From: Pelecanus crispus
Taxonomy: Eukaryota; Chordata; Aves; Pelecaniformes; Pelecanidae
Length of the DNA stretch: 64,000 nt
Direction: 5' to 3'
Assembly (NCBI RefSeq): GCF_030463565.1
Contig: NC_134655.1
Location: forward strand, 10,180,372 to 10,244,371
Notes under the pieces: model-generated
What the model was told of the DNA's origin: nothing
The model's database searches: none
Seen by the model: the letters and a program-made list of their open reading frames with translations, nothing else
Translations under genes and position numbers: made by a program
Part shown: positions 1 through 43,972 of the stretch, piece by piece
How the letters are laid out: every line of letters starts with the position of its first letter
How positions within the stretch are numbered: position 1 is the first letter of the stretch

Positions 1-2674
1 ATCTTGAAAAAAAGTTATATATTCACATGCAAATTTTTTTTATTTCAGTTAATTGAGTTTAAAGGGTGACTCTTTTTAACCTAATTTGTATGCAGCATTA
101 GCTTGCTAATATAAGCAACAATATACAGTATCCTCAATTTCATTGTTTTATTCTATACAGAGACCAGACACAGCCACTCTCAATAGTACCAATGAGGAGA
201 TACTTAGAAATGTCTAATACAGACCAAACATTCTTCATTTTCTGAAGCATTTCACATACAATTAAGATTTTCCACATTGATTTCTCTCATGGAACACTGC
301 ATTTCCGATGCACAAATATGGAACTTTTCAGACTGCTAAGAGAATGTGTTGACCACTTAACTGTTTCTATTAAGTTTAGGACTGTTGACTCTCCTTGCTA
401 TAACTGTAGTTTATGCCTAAGGCTCAACCTGAGTGTGCTAGCCAAAAAAGCACATCCAATACCCAAACCACCCCAAACAATTGTTACACCATTTCTGCAA
501 CAGTCAAGTTCCTAGTCATTTATACAGACTACATCCATGGGATTTTTTTTTTTTTTCTTTAAATTAACTGCTTTTATTGGAAATCAATTTCTTATACTCA
601 GTGCAAAAATGTAAGAAAAAGTCTTGCCCTATTGAACGCTCAGCAGAAATACAAAGCAATCATCTACGATTGTTGCTTTTTTATTATCCACTTCCATACG
701 GCACTCAAAGCACACAAAAAACACTACTTTGAAGCCTATTGTAAGGAAATTTTTAAGCAACAAAAAAATATTAGTGGCAACTAATTCATATGCATGGTTT
801 AGGAGCAATTATTTATCTCCATCATGAACTGCTCAAGATAGATGATCTTCATAACCATGAAAGCAGGAATGACAGAGGTGGGATACATCTAAAAAAGCTG
901 TTAGGAGTAGAAAAGAGATTCATCCCCTGATGCAGGCAGAAGATCCACAGGCTGCTGTGAGAGACTCATACATACGCTCTTTTGATGGCGAAAACAGCAT
1001 AGAAATGATGTGAAGCTACACTGCACCGAAGCCTGAAACAGGCAAGGAGAACCTCACAGATCAAACTGGAATCTATTCAGGGCACTTAACTCAGAAGAAC
1101 TAACCTCACTTTTTGTAACATATATAAAGCTGTCTTGCACTGTTAAGGTATTAGAAGTTCTTGTAGTCACCCTGCTTTTCATGGATGTGAAGACAGCTAG
1201 AAAAGACTCTTTGACTAGCATCTTTTAGGATGAAAACCTAAGTACTGTTAAGTTCAAGCAGACGATGAACAAACTTGTTACACACCACTGCAAAAACTAC
1301 CTCAAGCTAAGCCTTGTCACTTTTAAAAAAATTCTTTGAAGTAGCTACCTGAACCAATAAACATCTCCCCCCACCCCTGTATACAGGTATTCAACTACAA
1401 GTCTTACTGTTTCTGGAAGTAGACAAAATCTTTAACAATACACAAGATAAAAAACAAATTTGAGACCCACCTTTCCTCTTTCAGATTAATACAGAATGCC
1501 ACTTAGAACCAGACAGCAGGGTTCCTGAAGTGACTGAGAAACACTCACTGGAGGCTAATTAATCTATTCCCTTTTGACATTCAATACTAAAGGGTTTTGC
1601 AGAGAAACTTATTTTCAGGAAAGTAAGTTATCTTTCACAAAAAGTGCTCCTATGAAGAACACAGAGTCTACCCTCAGTATTAATACCTGCAGTACTTAAT
1701 TTTGTTTCTGGATTGTTGAAAGCAAGCATGGTACACAATACTTGATATAAGAGACACAAAGGGCTGAAAAAGCTCATCTGTATCTAAATAATTGAAGTAA
1801 TTTCTGTATTCAAGAAACTAAACCTATTTGCTTCTTGCACTCATGAATGCTCATAAAGAAGGGATTTTTATCTGTTTCAAAAAAGCTGTATAAAAAGTTT
1901 TTCCTTGGTAAGGTCTTACAGCACCTCTGAAAATCTTAGCTTCCCACCATCATTAACAAAAAAAACATTTAGTAAAGAAAGGAAACCCAAACTTTCCATT
2001 TTTATAAGCACTTGTTAATTCATAGGCTTTGAGCTTAACCCTGGTGAATTTAGACCCTGGCATCATTCACAAATACCTCTCACTCTTTTTAAAGAACTTT
2101 ATTTTTAAAATAATTCATTAGACCATACTTTATAAGTTACCAATAGGACGGACCTGAACTCAAGCATCAGACATTTGTTGCACTTTTAAGTTTCGTAACA
2201 ACATGACTTTTCAAAATAAAATCGTACATTTAGATTCACAGTTTAATTTGTTGAAATTTAATAACATTCAAAAACACTGGAATTTGAATTGAAAGGGATA
2301 CATGTTAAGCACACAAATACTGAAAAAGATCATAACCCCAAAATGTACTTGAAAATGGAATGCAGCTAATTAGTCAGAATGTAGTTTAGTAATTTCACAT
2401 TTAACCTAGTTAGCACCTTAGTGAACTCAACCACTGAATGTGAGAAATATAGTGCATGTAGTGTGACAACTCAACAGGTACTGTACCATTTCATAATAGA
2501 TTGCGTTTTCTTGAGCATTATGTGCCATATTTTTGAAAACTGGTAATATTTTAGAAGTCCTAAAATGTGTAAATAAACAATGGCTACAGTTAAAGTCTAA
2601 ACAAAGAAATACTTTCTCTACCTTAAGTTGAGATTTTTAAAAGCAATCATTTATAAAGATTGCATCAACATCAG
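1..2674. other. Sequence downstream of FMR1
   Basis: A+T-rich, with only short chance ORFs (the longest here is 65 codons). Further minus-strand AATAAA motifs occur, for example near 2098-2103, so part could be extended 3'UTR. I see no gene or recognisable repeat. Confidence 0.5.
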
Positions 2675-4471
2675 TTAGCAGAGGAAGATCAAACTTTATT
2701 GAAACTGCTTGCATACAAAATATATTGCACTATAACCAAACAAATGTCAACATAAAATCCAATCTGTTGTAGCTAATATGTACAGAGAATATTGCCCAAG
2801 AGCAGTTACATTACAAGGTCAGTCTACCTTGGTTAATTATCTACAGTATTTTAAACCAAACAGCTTACAGATGATGTGTGCAAGGTACCAATTTCTGTTT
2901 TCAAATACTATACATTCCCAAAATAAATAACTAGAAATCAACATTAATGTTTGGCAATACTTTTTAAGACATTTTTATATTTGTTAAATCATGTGCAGTT
3001 CGTTGCCATTTTTAGTATGCTCACCTGTATGCAAGGGAAAAAAAAATGGAAAAAAGCAAAGAAACAAAACTCACAAAATACATCAGAGGCAAGGTCAAGT
3101 TTGTACAATTCTGTACATAAACAGTGGCTCTCCTTCTGGAGTAATCTGAGTAAAAATGGATTAAAATGAAGGTCCTTATACAGTTTTGCCCAGTAAGTTT
3201 AATGTGTGATCAGAAATAAAGGAAAGCACAGTTCTTCCCACCACTTCCCACCCTTCCCTGGTGTACGACTGTACTTTGGATCAATTATGTGACACCTTCG
3301 AATTGGTTGGTAATTCAGACTTTGTACCTCAAAATATGATAAATTTTTGTTCTACCTCCAATACCTCCGACTACTATATCTGTACTTTCCAGGATGTTAC
3401 ACACGGTGATTTTCTTCCTACCTCTCCTGAGATAGTACCCAAATTAAAATAAACAATTCAAAAAATTTTGGGAGGATGAAAAACATCAGCACTTTAAACT
3501 GGTCATCTGGCCAAATAGCAGGCACACATTACTAGCTTGTGAACATGTTACAATTGTTCCCTCAGTAACAATGAGTTTTTTAATTTTCCACAATGGAAAG
3601 GTTTTTTTTTTAAATTTTTTTTTTTTAAAAAAAAGCTTCTGTACTGCCTACAAAGAAAAAAATTACACCCCTTTTTCAATAACACTATTTGCCAAATCTT
3701 CAGTGCAAAATAAATTTCCTATTCTTATAACTGCCTAACTCAATGTTTATGTAAGGAAAAAATTATGGAAAGCATGCACTTGTCTATAAAGTACTAACGT
3801 CTGACAAGGATTGCTACATATATTTTACATTTAGTGTTACCAACTCATCTTCCCTGATTTCTGCATCCAAATATAATATTCCTACCTGCCAAGATATAAA
3901 AAAGGCACAGATCATACAACTTTTTTGCTAATGAAAATGACAATTGTTACATCACACATATTTCAGGGTCCACTAAAATATTGAAAAAGGTGGACCAGAA
4001 TGTGAACTGACACAGGACATAAAACGACATAGCATTTCATGAAGAACTTGTAAGTTAGATTGAAAACAGAAGCCAATTTGATTACTGCAAACACTATTTA
4101 TTCTGAAAATTGAAATTGAGCAGTGAATTTGACCCGATGTGTTAAAATGGTACAACTGAACAGAAAGTTTACCAATGCACAGCTCAGTATTTTTAAAACA
4201 AACAAACAAAATCTTTCATTGTTTGAACTGCAATATGTACTTGAAAGCGATTTTCGGAAATTCAGATATTTTTATGCAAGTATTTGAACAACTTCTTATT
4301 CTGAAAAGAACTGCATACTGTTGATGTTAAAAAAGTCTAACAGAGAACATATGTTCATTTCATGCCCTGCGCCATCTTGCCTACTATTTGTCTTTGGCCT
4401 AACAAGTTTCTCTAACATGGAATAGGAGTTACGGAAACAGTATAGGAAACATGACTTCAGATTTATGCAGT
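2675..4471 (-). other. FMR1: FMR1 3'UTR (inferred extent)
   Basis: About 1.8 kb of A+T-rich sequence follows the stop codon up to the best poly(A) signal at 2695-2700. It has no long ORF and several A/T homopolymers, for example near 3600-3640. Another AATAAA (minus strand) at 4097-4102 could give a short 3'UTR. The extent is inferred from the signal only. Confidence 0.7.
2695..2700 (-). terminator. FMR1: Poly(A) signal AATAAA for FMR1
   Basis: AATAAAGTTTGATC on the minus strand, followed about 15-30 nt later by a T/GT-rich stretch (CTGATGTTGATG), as expected for a cleavage and downstream element. Cleavage is predicted near 2675. Later AATAAA copies further downstream could extend the transcript. 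Confidence 0.65.
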
Positions 4472-36544
<32,073 letters not shown>

Positions 36545-36618
36545 GTTGTGCCGCGGCGGCTCGGTGCCGGAGACCCAGGCCCGGCGCCTCCTCCCTTCCC
36601 TTTCTCTCTCTCGGCGCA

Positions 36619-36643
36619 GGAGGGGGAAGAGGAGGAGGAGGGG
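36619..36643 (-). repeat. FMR1: CCT-type triplet tract in the FMR1 5'UTR
   Basis: The sense strand reads CCCCTCCTCCTCCTCTTCC about 85 nt before the ATG. As I recall, the chicken FMR1 5'UTR was described with a CCT repeat in place of the mammalian CGG repeat, and this short, impure tract fits that. No CGG run of note is present between here and the ATG. Confidence 0.75.
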
Positions 36644-36798
36644 TGCGTGTGCCGGGGCGGGGGAGGGGAAGGGGAATCTCGGTTCACGCCGAGCCGAGGG
36701 GGTGGGGCCGCGCGAGGGGCGGCGGGCAGGGCCGCGCGAGGGGAGGCGGGGGGGGACGCGGGGACGCGCGGCGCCGCCGCTCCTCGCCCTCGGCCGCC

Positions 36799-36816
36799 CG
36801 GAAATGAAAGCGAAAC
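36799..36816 (-). promoter_or_regulatory. FMR1: ISRE-like/Ets-like promoter element
   Basis: The plus strand reads CCGGAAATGAAAGCGAAAC, which contains GAAAGCGAAAC (IRF/ISRE core) next to an Ets-like CCGGAAAT. The human FMR1 promoter, as I recall it, has a very similar TTTCGGTTTCACTTCCGG just above its start sites, so this is probably a conserved core-promoter element. Confidence 0.5.
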
Positions 36817-36882
36817 GGTCACCGCCGGGCGGCGCGCGCGGGGGTGCGGGGCGCCCGTTTCGGATGTAAACGCTAAATCCGC

Positions 36883-36892
36883 GTCACGTGAC
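36883..36892. promoter_or_regulatory. FMR1: Palindromic E-box GTCACGTGAC
   Basis: Perfect 10-bp palindrome with a CACGTG core, about 340 bp upstream of the ATG. Human FMR1 has a functional USF/Myc E-box in its promoter, and this is the likely counterpart. Confidence 0.65.
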
Positions 36893-36906
36893 GAGCCGCG
36901 CCGCGG

Positions 36907-36922
36907 GGGGGCGGGGCGGGGC
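36907..36922 (+). promoter_or_regulatory. FMR1: Overlapping GC boxes (Sp1-type)
   Basis: GGGGGCGGGGCGGGGC next to the E-box. Further GC boxes occur at 37152-37161, 37195-37213 and 37230-37245. The mammalian promoter is Sp1-dependent, and binding here is inferred. Confidence 0.6.
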
Positions 36923-37111
36923 GCTGGCCCCAGCCAGCACGCGCCGGTCGCCCACCGCCTAACGGCCGGGCCGCGCGCCGCGCCGCTCAGCGCCCTTCCC
37001 GCGCGCTCGCGCGCGCACGTAGCCGCCGCGGCCAGGGGCGACGGCACCCGGCAGTTGGGACCGGGGTCCCGCCTCCCCTCCGGGCGCGCGCCTGAGTGAC
37101 AGCCCCGCCGA

Positions 37112-37119
37112 CCAATCAG
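37112..37119 (+). promoter_or_regulatory. CCAAT box (NF-Y type)
   Basis: CCAATCAG preceded by GA in the CpG island, about 570 bp upstream of the FMR1 ATG. It could serve FMR1 or divergent transcription. Confidence 0.45.
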
Positions 37120-37531
37120 GTTGCGCGCTGCGCGGCGCGTTCCGACCGGAGGGGGGCGGGGCGCGCGGCCCCCGCGCCGCCAGGCCCGCGTGACGGGGGG
37201 CGGGGCGGGGCCCGCGCGGTTCCGGCGGCCTGGGCGGGGCGGGGGCAGCGCGGCGGCCCCTGGGCGGACGGAGGGGGCGAGCGGCGGCCCCTGGCAGCGG
37301 GGGGGGGCGGCCCGGGCCTGTGGGGCCTCGGCTCGAGGCCCTGAGGGGCGCTGCGAGAGATGGCTGCCGAGGCGCGGCGGGGTAGGCTCAGACCCGCGGT
37401 GCTCTCTGCCTCACTGGCTGCCGTCAGGAGCCAAGAATAAAGTGTGGCTCGGTGTGGCAGTTCTTAACGAGTCCTGCACTAACGAACGGTCTGGTTGTTG
37501 TGGTTGTGCTGGAGACCTAGAGACCTCGCAA

Positions 37532-38138
37532 GGGAATAGTGTGGCCAGCAGGAGCAGGGAGGTGATTGTGCCCCTGTACTCGGTGCTGGTGAGGCCGCAC
37601 CTGGAATACTGTGTCCAGTTTTGGGCCCCTCGATACAAGAAAGACATTGAGGTGCTGGAGCGTGTCCAGAGAAGGGCAACGAAGCTGGTGAAGGGTCTGG
37701 AGCACAGGCCTTATGAGGAGCGGCTGAGGGAGCTGGGGTTGTTTAGTCTGGAGGAGTGTGAGGGGAGACCTTATTGCTCTCTACAGCTACCTGAAAGGAG
37801 GTTGTAGTGAGGTGGGTGTTGGTCTCTTCTCCCAAGTAGTTAGCGATAGGACAAGAGGAAATGGGCTTAAGTTGCGCCAGGGGAGGTTTAGGTTGGAAAT
37901 TAGGAAAAATTTCTTTACGGAAAGGGTTGTCAAGCATTGGAACAGGCTGCCCAGAGAGGTGGTGGAGTCACCCTCCCTGGAAGTGTTCAAAAAACGGGTA
38001 GATGTGGCACTTGGGGACATGGTTTAGTCTAGTCTACCCTTGATTGGTTTAGAGTAGACTTGGTAGTGTAGGTTAATGGTTGGACTGGATGATCTTAAAG
38101 GTCTTTTCCAACCTAAACGATTCTATGATTCTGTAACA
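37532..38138 (+). mobile_element. CR1 LINE 3' fragment just upstream of the FMR1 CpG island
   Basis: 5'-truncated CR1 with the end of the RT ORF ([20 protein letters not shown], then [31 protein letters not shown]). A frameshift lies near 37755 (the GLFSLEE region), then DIRKNF and [19 protein letters not shown] to the stop. The 3' end is TTTTCCAACCTAAACG then ATTCTATGATTCTGT. It lies head-to-head with FMR1, its 5' edge about 1 kb from the FMR1 ATG. Confidence 0.93.
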
Positions 38139-40984
38139 GACCACTGGCCTGCAAGGCTGACGAGCGAGCCCCGCTGCCTCCATGTCAGGGTTGAGGTGGT
38201 TGGTCAACAACCTAACAAGTTTGCCGTGTAACACATATTACTGTTTTAGCTACATGTGAACACTTCAGCGACATTCAAACTCCTAAACTTTTCTGACAGC
38301 AAAGTGTAACACCGTGCATACGGTTTACCGTAGAACCTGGTGGTGAATATTTCAAAGAGCTGCTGTCGCCATGATGGCGCATTTATGACTGAAGGTACAC
38401 CGGCGCAAAAGCTGCTTCTTCAGCCTTTCATTAGACCTGCACAAACATCAACATGATCTTCCTATGTGCTTTTTTTTCCTACTAACCACAAAGAATAAGA
38501 AAAGAACAAAAATAATTCTACTGTTACCCTCAAAAATCACAATTACAATGTATTACCATGGCTGTGATTTCTCTGAATAAGTGTGCGATGCTCTCCTCAC
38601 ATAAGTCATGGGGTGAAATTCTGCACCTACTCATGAATTTTCAAAACTCTTTAATCAGTCAGCCTATGACTTCACATCTTTCCTCTTGTTTTTTACATTA
38701 TTGTGTTTCAAACCTTGCAAATTATTTTTTCTTCGGTATGCTGCATTTTACATTTCAGCTATGAAAGGGTGTACGGTATTTCTTGTTAGCCACCAAAACT
38801 TTTCTGTTTATTTTTCTAATGTGCGAGACAGAGAGAGTTGCCTGTAGCAATCCCTCTATGTGTTCACCTGCTTATTGAGATGTTTATTGTATGCATATGC
38901 AGTATTGAAGTAAATTTAATAGTATGATTGCTATGCAGTGTACCTTGAAGGGAAGGCGTTTGATTCTGTTTTCATCAGATTTGGGTACTCTTTTCAACAA
39001 ATTCTTGAGTACGATGAGGGGTCAATTCAATCTAATGATTCAGTTTGACAGCCTGCTGTGCTCGGTAAACAGGCAGTCACAGCACTGACTTGCTTGGCAG
39101 CGGCAGAGAGGGTCCAAGAGGACAGAAGGAGGAAAAATTTAAAGACGAGGAGCAATGACACAAGATTTGTGTATGAATAAAAACACATTGGAGATTAGAT
39201 CTTACAGAGTCTCCATAAAGAAATTTAGGTTAAAAAAACCTCTCCTGTGACTTGTTCATGTTAGAAATATTTTTTTAAAAACTAGAAACCGTATAAATGG
39301 TTCAACTTGGAATTTCAACGGTCTGCTGGGAGAGATGATGCCCAGCTCTAAAACAAAGTTAGCTGAAGATTTTTTTTGCATTCATTATTTGTCACAATTA
39401 CTGTCTTGTTAATAAAATAGGTTGCTGTCATGCAGGCAGATTATCTCTGAGCGGCCAGAATATAAAGGTGTCTAATTTAGCTTAATCATCACTTCCAGTG
39501 ATGATTCTACCACTTCCCTAAGCTAACCACTGCTGTACTGTATAATCTTCCCTAATGCTTAACTTAAATTTTCCTTGCTATTGCTTAAATTCAACATTTT
39601 TTATTTTGCCCTGACTACTGAATGTTCTAATCCTTGTCTACTTAATGAGACAATTTACATACTTCCAGAGCGCACTCTCTAGTTTTTCTGATTGACTCTT
39701 AACCTTGCCTGTAATTTTTCAAATTATTTACTGTTTTTGCTATTTTACTTTGAACTATCTTCAGACTGAACTCTCCATCCCTTCTGAAATGTGTTCACAA
39801 ATTATGTAACCAGTTCTTATGTAGACTTAAACTAGATCCTTTTAAATGTGTCTATATTTCAAACGCAGTGACACTATAAAAATACATCTCAGTAATTCCA
39901 TTAGTCTTATAATATTAAAGGTAAAATGTTATTTCATTCAAATGTTAGACTTCACTTCTTGTATGTAATCCTAGTGTTCAGTTACACTATGCAGTGGCTG
40001 TGGGGTTATAATTCAACCAAAATTCCCCACCCCTCTACCTCCCCGGATTCTTTCATAGTCCCCAACAATCTCAGCTCATCTGTTCCAAGTCTTGGGTTTG
40101 GTCCTACAGATGCTCAGTGCTTCTATTTCTTACGCAGATCTACACTATTTGGTGTTTGCAGGCTGATCTGCTAACTTGAAGGTATTTCAGGCACTCTGCA
40201 TTTGGAATACCTCTTTTCATCATCAAAATAATTTTAAAAAAAACCCAACTTTGACTTTTATTCAATAATGGTTTTACTCAAATGCTTTCTTAAATATTTG
40301 TAGAGCATATAAGAAAAAGGTTTCCTCCCATCTTGTCCTCCTTAGGAAAGTTGGAAGGACAGAAAGCTGTGGTAAGTGGCACTCCTCAGGGCATATCAGA
40401 GTCCTGTATCCTTGATCATCCATACCAGTTTATCTAATACTATTTCCCTAGGATTTGTCTATTTGGTGTTCCAGTTCTTTGTCTATTGATCTTCACCAGG
40501 AAATGCTAGCTTTGATTCAGTACATTGAAGGAATTAAGCATTTAAAATGTAGCTATTGGCACAAGACTTTCAGAACAATACCAAGACTCACAGCCTTTCC
40601 TAGCATCATGAATTGCTCATTAATTGACTTGTTAAAGACCCTTCCTATAGACACTGGGGTAAGAGTGACAGGAACAACTGACTATTTTTCCCACCTTGTG
40701 CTATTTACTTTAAGGCTTGGTCAGGGACTACAGATAAGAGTTACTCATGAAACATTCTTTTTAGAAGATGGTAGTCCAATTAACTATCAAAGTCTCTTAA
40801 TGGAATTTTATACAATTCTCCTTATTTACGCACCCATTTTGGGCTTCAGCTTAGTCTTGCTGAGATTCATAGAGATTTTAATACAACCTTTCAAATTTTT
40901 ATCTGCTGGTTTTCCTTATGCATCACTTCAGAGAAGAGCCTCTCCTGGCTGACTTCTTTTCCCCTACATTGTGGCTTTCAGCAT
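38139..40984. other. Intergenic stretch
   Basis: 2.8 kb, A/T-rich. It contains one unexplained 165-codon open frame (40455-40952). No other feature recognised. Confidence 0.6.
40455..40952 (+). other. Unrecognised 165-codon ORF, probably chance
   Basis: Begins MSIWCSSSLSIDLHQ and has one strongly hydrophobic stretch (TILLIYAPILGFSLVLL) near residues 120-136. There is no known domain, no strong Kozak context, no splice or expression evidence, and it ends at the 5' edge of a CR1. Its length is more than I would expect on average in A/T-rich non-coding DNA, but not impossible. Confidence 0.2.
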
Positions 40985-42956
40985 GTCGTACAAGTGGTAG
41001 AGGGAACTGCACAGGCAGTGGAAGCAGGGACAGGTGTCCTGGGAAGAGTACAGGGAAGCTGCCTGGTTGTGTAGGGAGGGGGTCAGGAAGGCCAAGGCGC
41101 AGCTGGAGCTGAATTTGGCAAGGGGTGTAAAGAATAACAAGAAGGGCTTCTACAGGTACGTCAACCAGAAAAGGAAGGTTAAAGAAAGTGTACCCCCCGT
41201 GACGAACAAGAATGGCGACCTAGTATCAACAGATGACAAGGAAGTGGAGGTGCTCAACAACTTCTTTGCCTCAGTCTTCACTGGCAGCCTCTCTCCTCAC
41301 CCCTCCCGAGTCGATGGACCGCAAGATGGGGAGCAGGGGGCTAAAGCCCCTCCCACTGTAAGGGAAGATCAGGTTCGAGACCACCTGAGGAACCTGAACA
41401 TACATAAGTCTATGGGACCTGACGAGATGCATCCCAGAGTCCTGAGGGAAGTGGCTGATGTAGTTGCCAAGCCACTCTCCATGATATTTGAAAAGTCATG
41501 GCAGTCAGGTGAAGTCCCTGGTGACTGGAAGAAGGGGAATGTTGTGCCCATTTTTAAAAAGGGAAGAAAGGAGGACCCTGGGAACTACTGACCTGTCAGC
41601 CTCACCTCTGTGCCTGGGAAGATCATGGAACAGATCCTCCTAGAAGCCATGCTCAAGCACATGGAAGACAGGGAGGTGATTCAAGACAGCCAGCATGGAT
41701 TCACCAAGGGGAAGTCCTGCCTGACCAACCTAGTGGCTTTCTATGGAGGACTGACTGCATCAGTGGACAAGGGAAAAGCAACGGATGTCATCTATTTGGA
41801 TTTCTGTAAAGTGTTTGACACAGTCCCCCACAACATCCTTCTCTCTAAATTGGGGAGATATGGATTTGATAGGTGGACTGTTCAGTGGATAAGGAGTTGG
41901 CTGGATGGTCGCATCTAGAGAGTAGTGGTCAATGGCTCAATGTCCACATGGAGACCAGTGACAAGTGGAGTTCCTCAGGGGTCCGTACTGGGACCAGTGC
42001 TGTTTAACATATTCATCAAAAACATAGACAGTGGGATTGAGTGCACCCTCATCAAGTTGGCAGACAACACCAAGCTGAGTGGTGCGGTTGACACACCAGA
42101 AGGATGAGATGTCATCCAAAGGGACGTGGACAAGCTGGAGAGATGGGCCTGTGTGAACCTCATGAGGTTCAACAAGGCCAAGTGCAAGGTCCTGCACTTG
42201 GGACGGGGCAACCCCCGATATCAATACAGGCTGTGGGATGAAGGGATTGAGAGCAGCCCTGCAGAGAAGGACTTGGGGGTACTGGTGGATGAAAAGCTGG
42301 ACATGAGCCAGCAATGTGCACTTGCAGCCCAGAAAGCCAACCGTATCCTGGGCTGCATCAAAAGCAGCGTGGCCAGCAGGTCGAGGGAGGTGATTCTGCC
42401 GCTCTACTCTGCTCTGGTGAGACCTCACCTGCAGCACTGCGTCCAGCTCTGGGGCCTTCAGCACAAGAAGGACATGGACCTGTTGGAGTGGGTCCAGAGG
42501 AGGCCACAAAAATGATCCGAGGGCTGAAGCACCTCTCCTACGAGGACAGGCTGAAAGAGTTGGGGTTGTTCATCCTGGAGAAGAGAAGGCTGTGGGGAGA
42601 CCTTATTGCGGCCTTTCAGTACTTAAAGGGGGCCTATAGGAAGGATGGGGACAATCTTCTTAGCAAGGCCTGTTGTGACAGGACAAGGAATAATGGTTTT
42701 AAACTAAAGAAGAATAGATTTAGACTGGATATAAGGAAGAAATTTTTTACAGTGAGGGTGGTGAAGTACTGGCACAGGTTGCCCAGAGAGGCAGTGGAGG
42801 CCCCATCCCTGGAAACATTCAAGATCAGGCTGGATGGGGCTCTGAGCACCCTGATCTGGTCAAAGCTGTCCCTGCTCACTGCAGGGGGGTTGGGCTAGAT
42901 GACCTGTAAAGGTCCCTTCTAGCCCAAAGCATTCTATGTTTCTATGATTCTGTGAT
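40985..42956 (+). mobile_element. Long CR1 LINE copy with decayed RT ORF
   Basis: Carries most of the CR1 ORF2 linker and reverse transcriptase: [84 protein letters not shown]. Broken by three in-frame stops (41589-41591 TGA, 41916-41918 TAG, 42105-42107 TGA) and a frameshift near 42505. The catalytic FADD motif is LADN here. The 3' end is GGTCCCTTCTAGCCC then ATTCTATG repeats. The endonuclease and ORF1 are missing, and the 5' edge is approximate. Confidence 0.93.
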
Positions 42957-43377
42957 ATTTAGACTTCTGTATTTCCATCTAAGCCTGGTATTCACAATAT
43001 GTGATTCTTATTTCTGACACTGTATTTGATACTGAGAAAAAAAGACTTTGCATTCATCTGAGATACATAGGATTTTGGGTTATTTCAATTAGACCGAACA
43101 GTTCAGATTGTTGTCTTGCCAGTTTATAGCTGTAGCCAAAAGTTTCAGAGGGCAAGAGACTATCATGCTAGTTTAAAGATGGTCAGATTCTCTTTTCTTG
43201 TTGGTTTACACTGTAGTCTCAATAAAGTGCCTTCCAGTAATCTAACTGAAATGGTGATGTTAGAATAACTAGGTCGGCAATTGGAAGAAGCGGTTACAAT
43301 CAATAGAGATATAAAGATGAAAAACTTCTTAGACAAGGCTGCTTTATGATTAATCAATAATAGCTGAACATTGAATA
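42957..43377. other. Spacer between CR1 copies
   Basis: About 420 bp of A/T-rich sequence without a recognisable feature. Confidence 0.6.
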
Positions 43378-43972
43378 TCATAGAATCATTTAGGTTGGAA
43401 AAGACCTTTAAGATCATTGACCGTAAACCTAACACTGCCAAGTCCACCACTAAACCATGTCCCTAAGCACCACATCTACATGTCTTTTAAATGCCTCTGG
43501 GGATGGGGACTCAACCACTTCCCTGGGCAGCCTGTTCCAGTGCTTGACAACCCTTTCCGTAAAGAAATTTTTCCTAATATCCAATCTAAACCTCCCCTGG
43601 CGCAGCTTAAGCCCATTTCCTCTTGTCCTATCGCTAGCTACTTGGGAGAAGAGACCAACACCCACCTCACTACAACCTCCTTTCAGGTAGTTGTAGAGAG
43701 CGATAAGGTCTCCCCTCAGCCTCCTCTTCTCCAGACTAAACAACCCCAGTTCCCTCAGCCACTCCTCATAAGACTTGTGCTCTAGATCCTTCATCAGCTT
43801 CGTTGCCCTTCTTTGGACACGCTCCAGCACCTCAATGTCTTTCTTATACTGAGGGGCTCAAAACTGAACACAGTATTCCAGGTGCGGCCTCACCAGAGCA
43901 GAGTATGGGGGGACAATCACTTCCTTAGTCCTGCTGGCCACACTATTTCTGATACAAGCCAAAATATAACCA
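43378..43972 (-). mobile_element. CR1 LINE 3' fragment
   Basis: Reverse-oriented CR1. A 126-codon frame (43830-43450) preserves the C-terminal part of ORF2: [58 protein letters not shown]. Just upstream a conserved Trp codon has become TGA (near 43856). The 3' end (left) is TCATAGAATCATTTAGGTTG. Same subfamily as the copy at 37.5 kb, opposite strand. Confidence 0.93.

Larger units (their letters stand above)
36545..36830 (-). other. FMR1: FMR1 5'UTR/start-site region (extent inferred)
   Basis: GC-rich leader upstream of the ATG containing the CCT tract. The transcription start is not visible from sequence. The likely zone is near or just below the conserved TTTCGCTTTCATTTCCGG element at 36799-36816. 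Confidence 0.5.

Noticed and set aside
37121..37807. 228-codon plus-strand ORF
   Set aside because: It is a chance fusion of CpG-island sequence with the RT tail of the CR1 at 37.5 kb, not a gene.
41937..42509. 190-codon minus-strand ORF over the CR1 at 41-43 kb
   Set aside because: Antisense shadow of the CR1 reverse-transcriptase frame.
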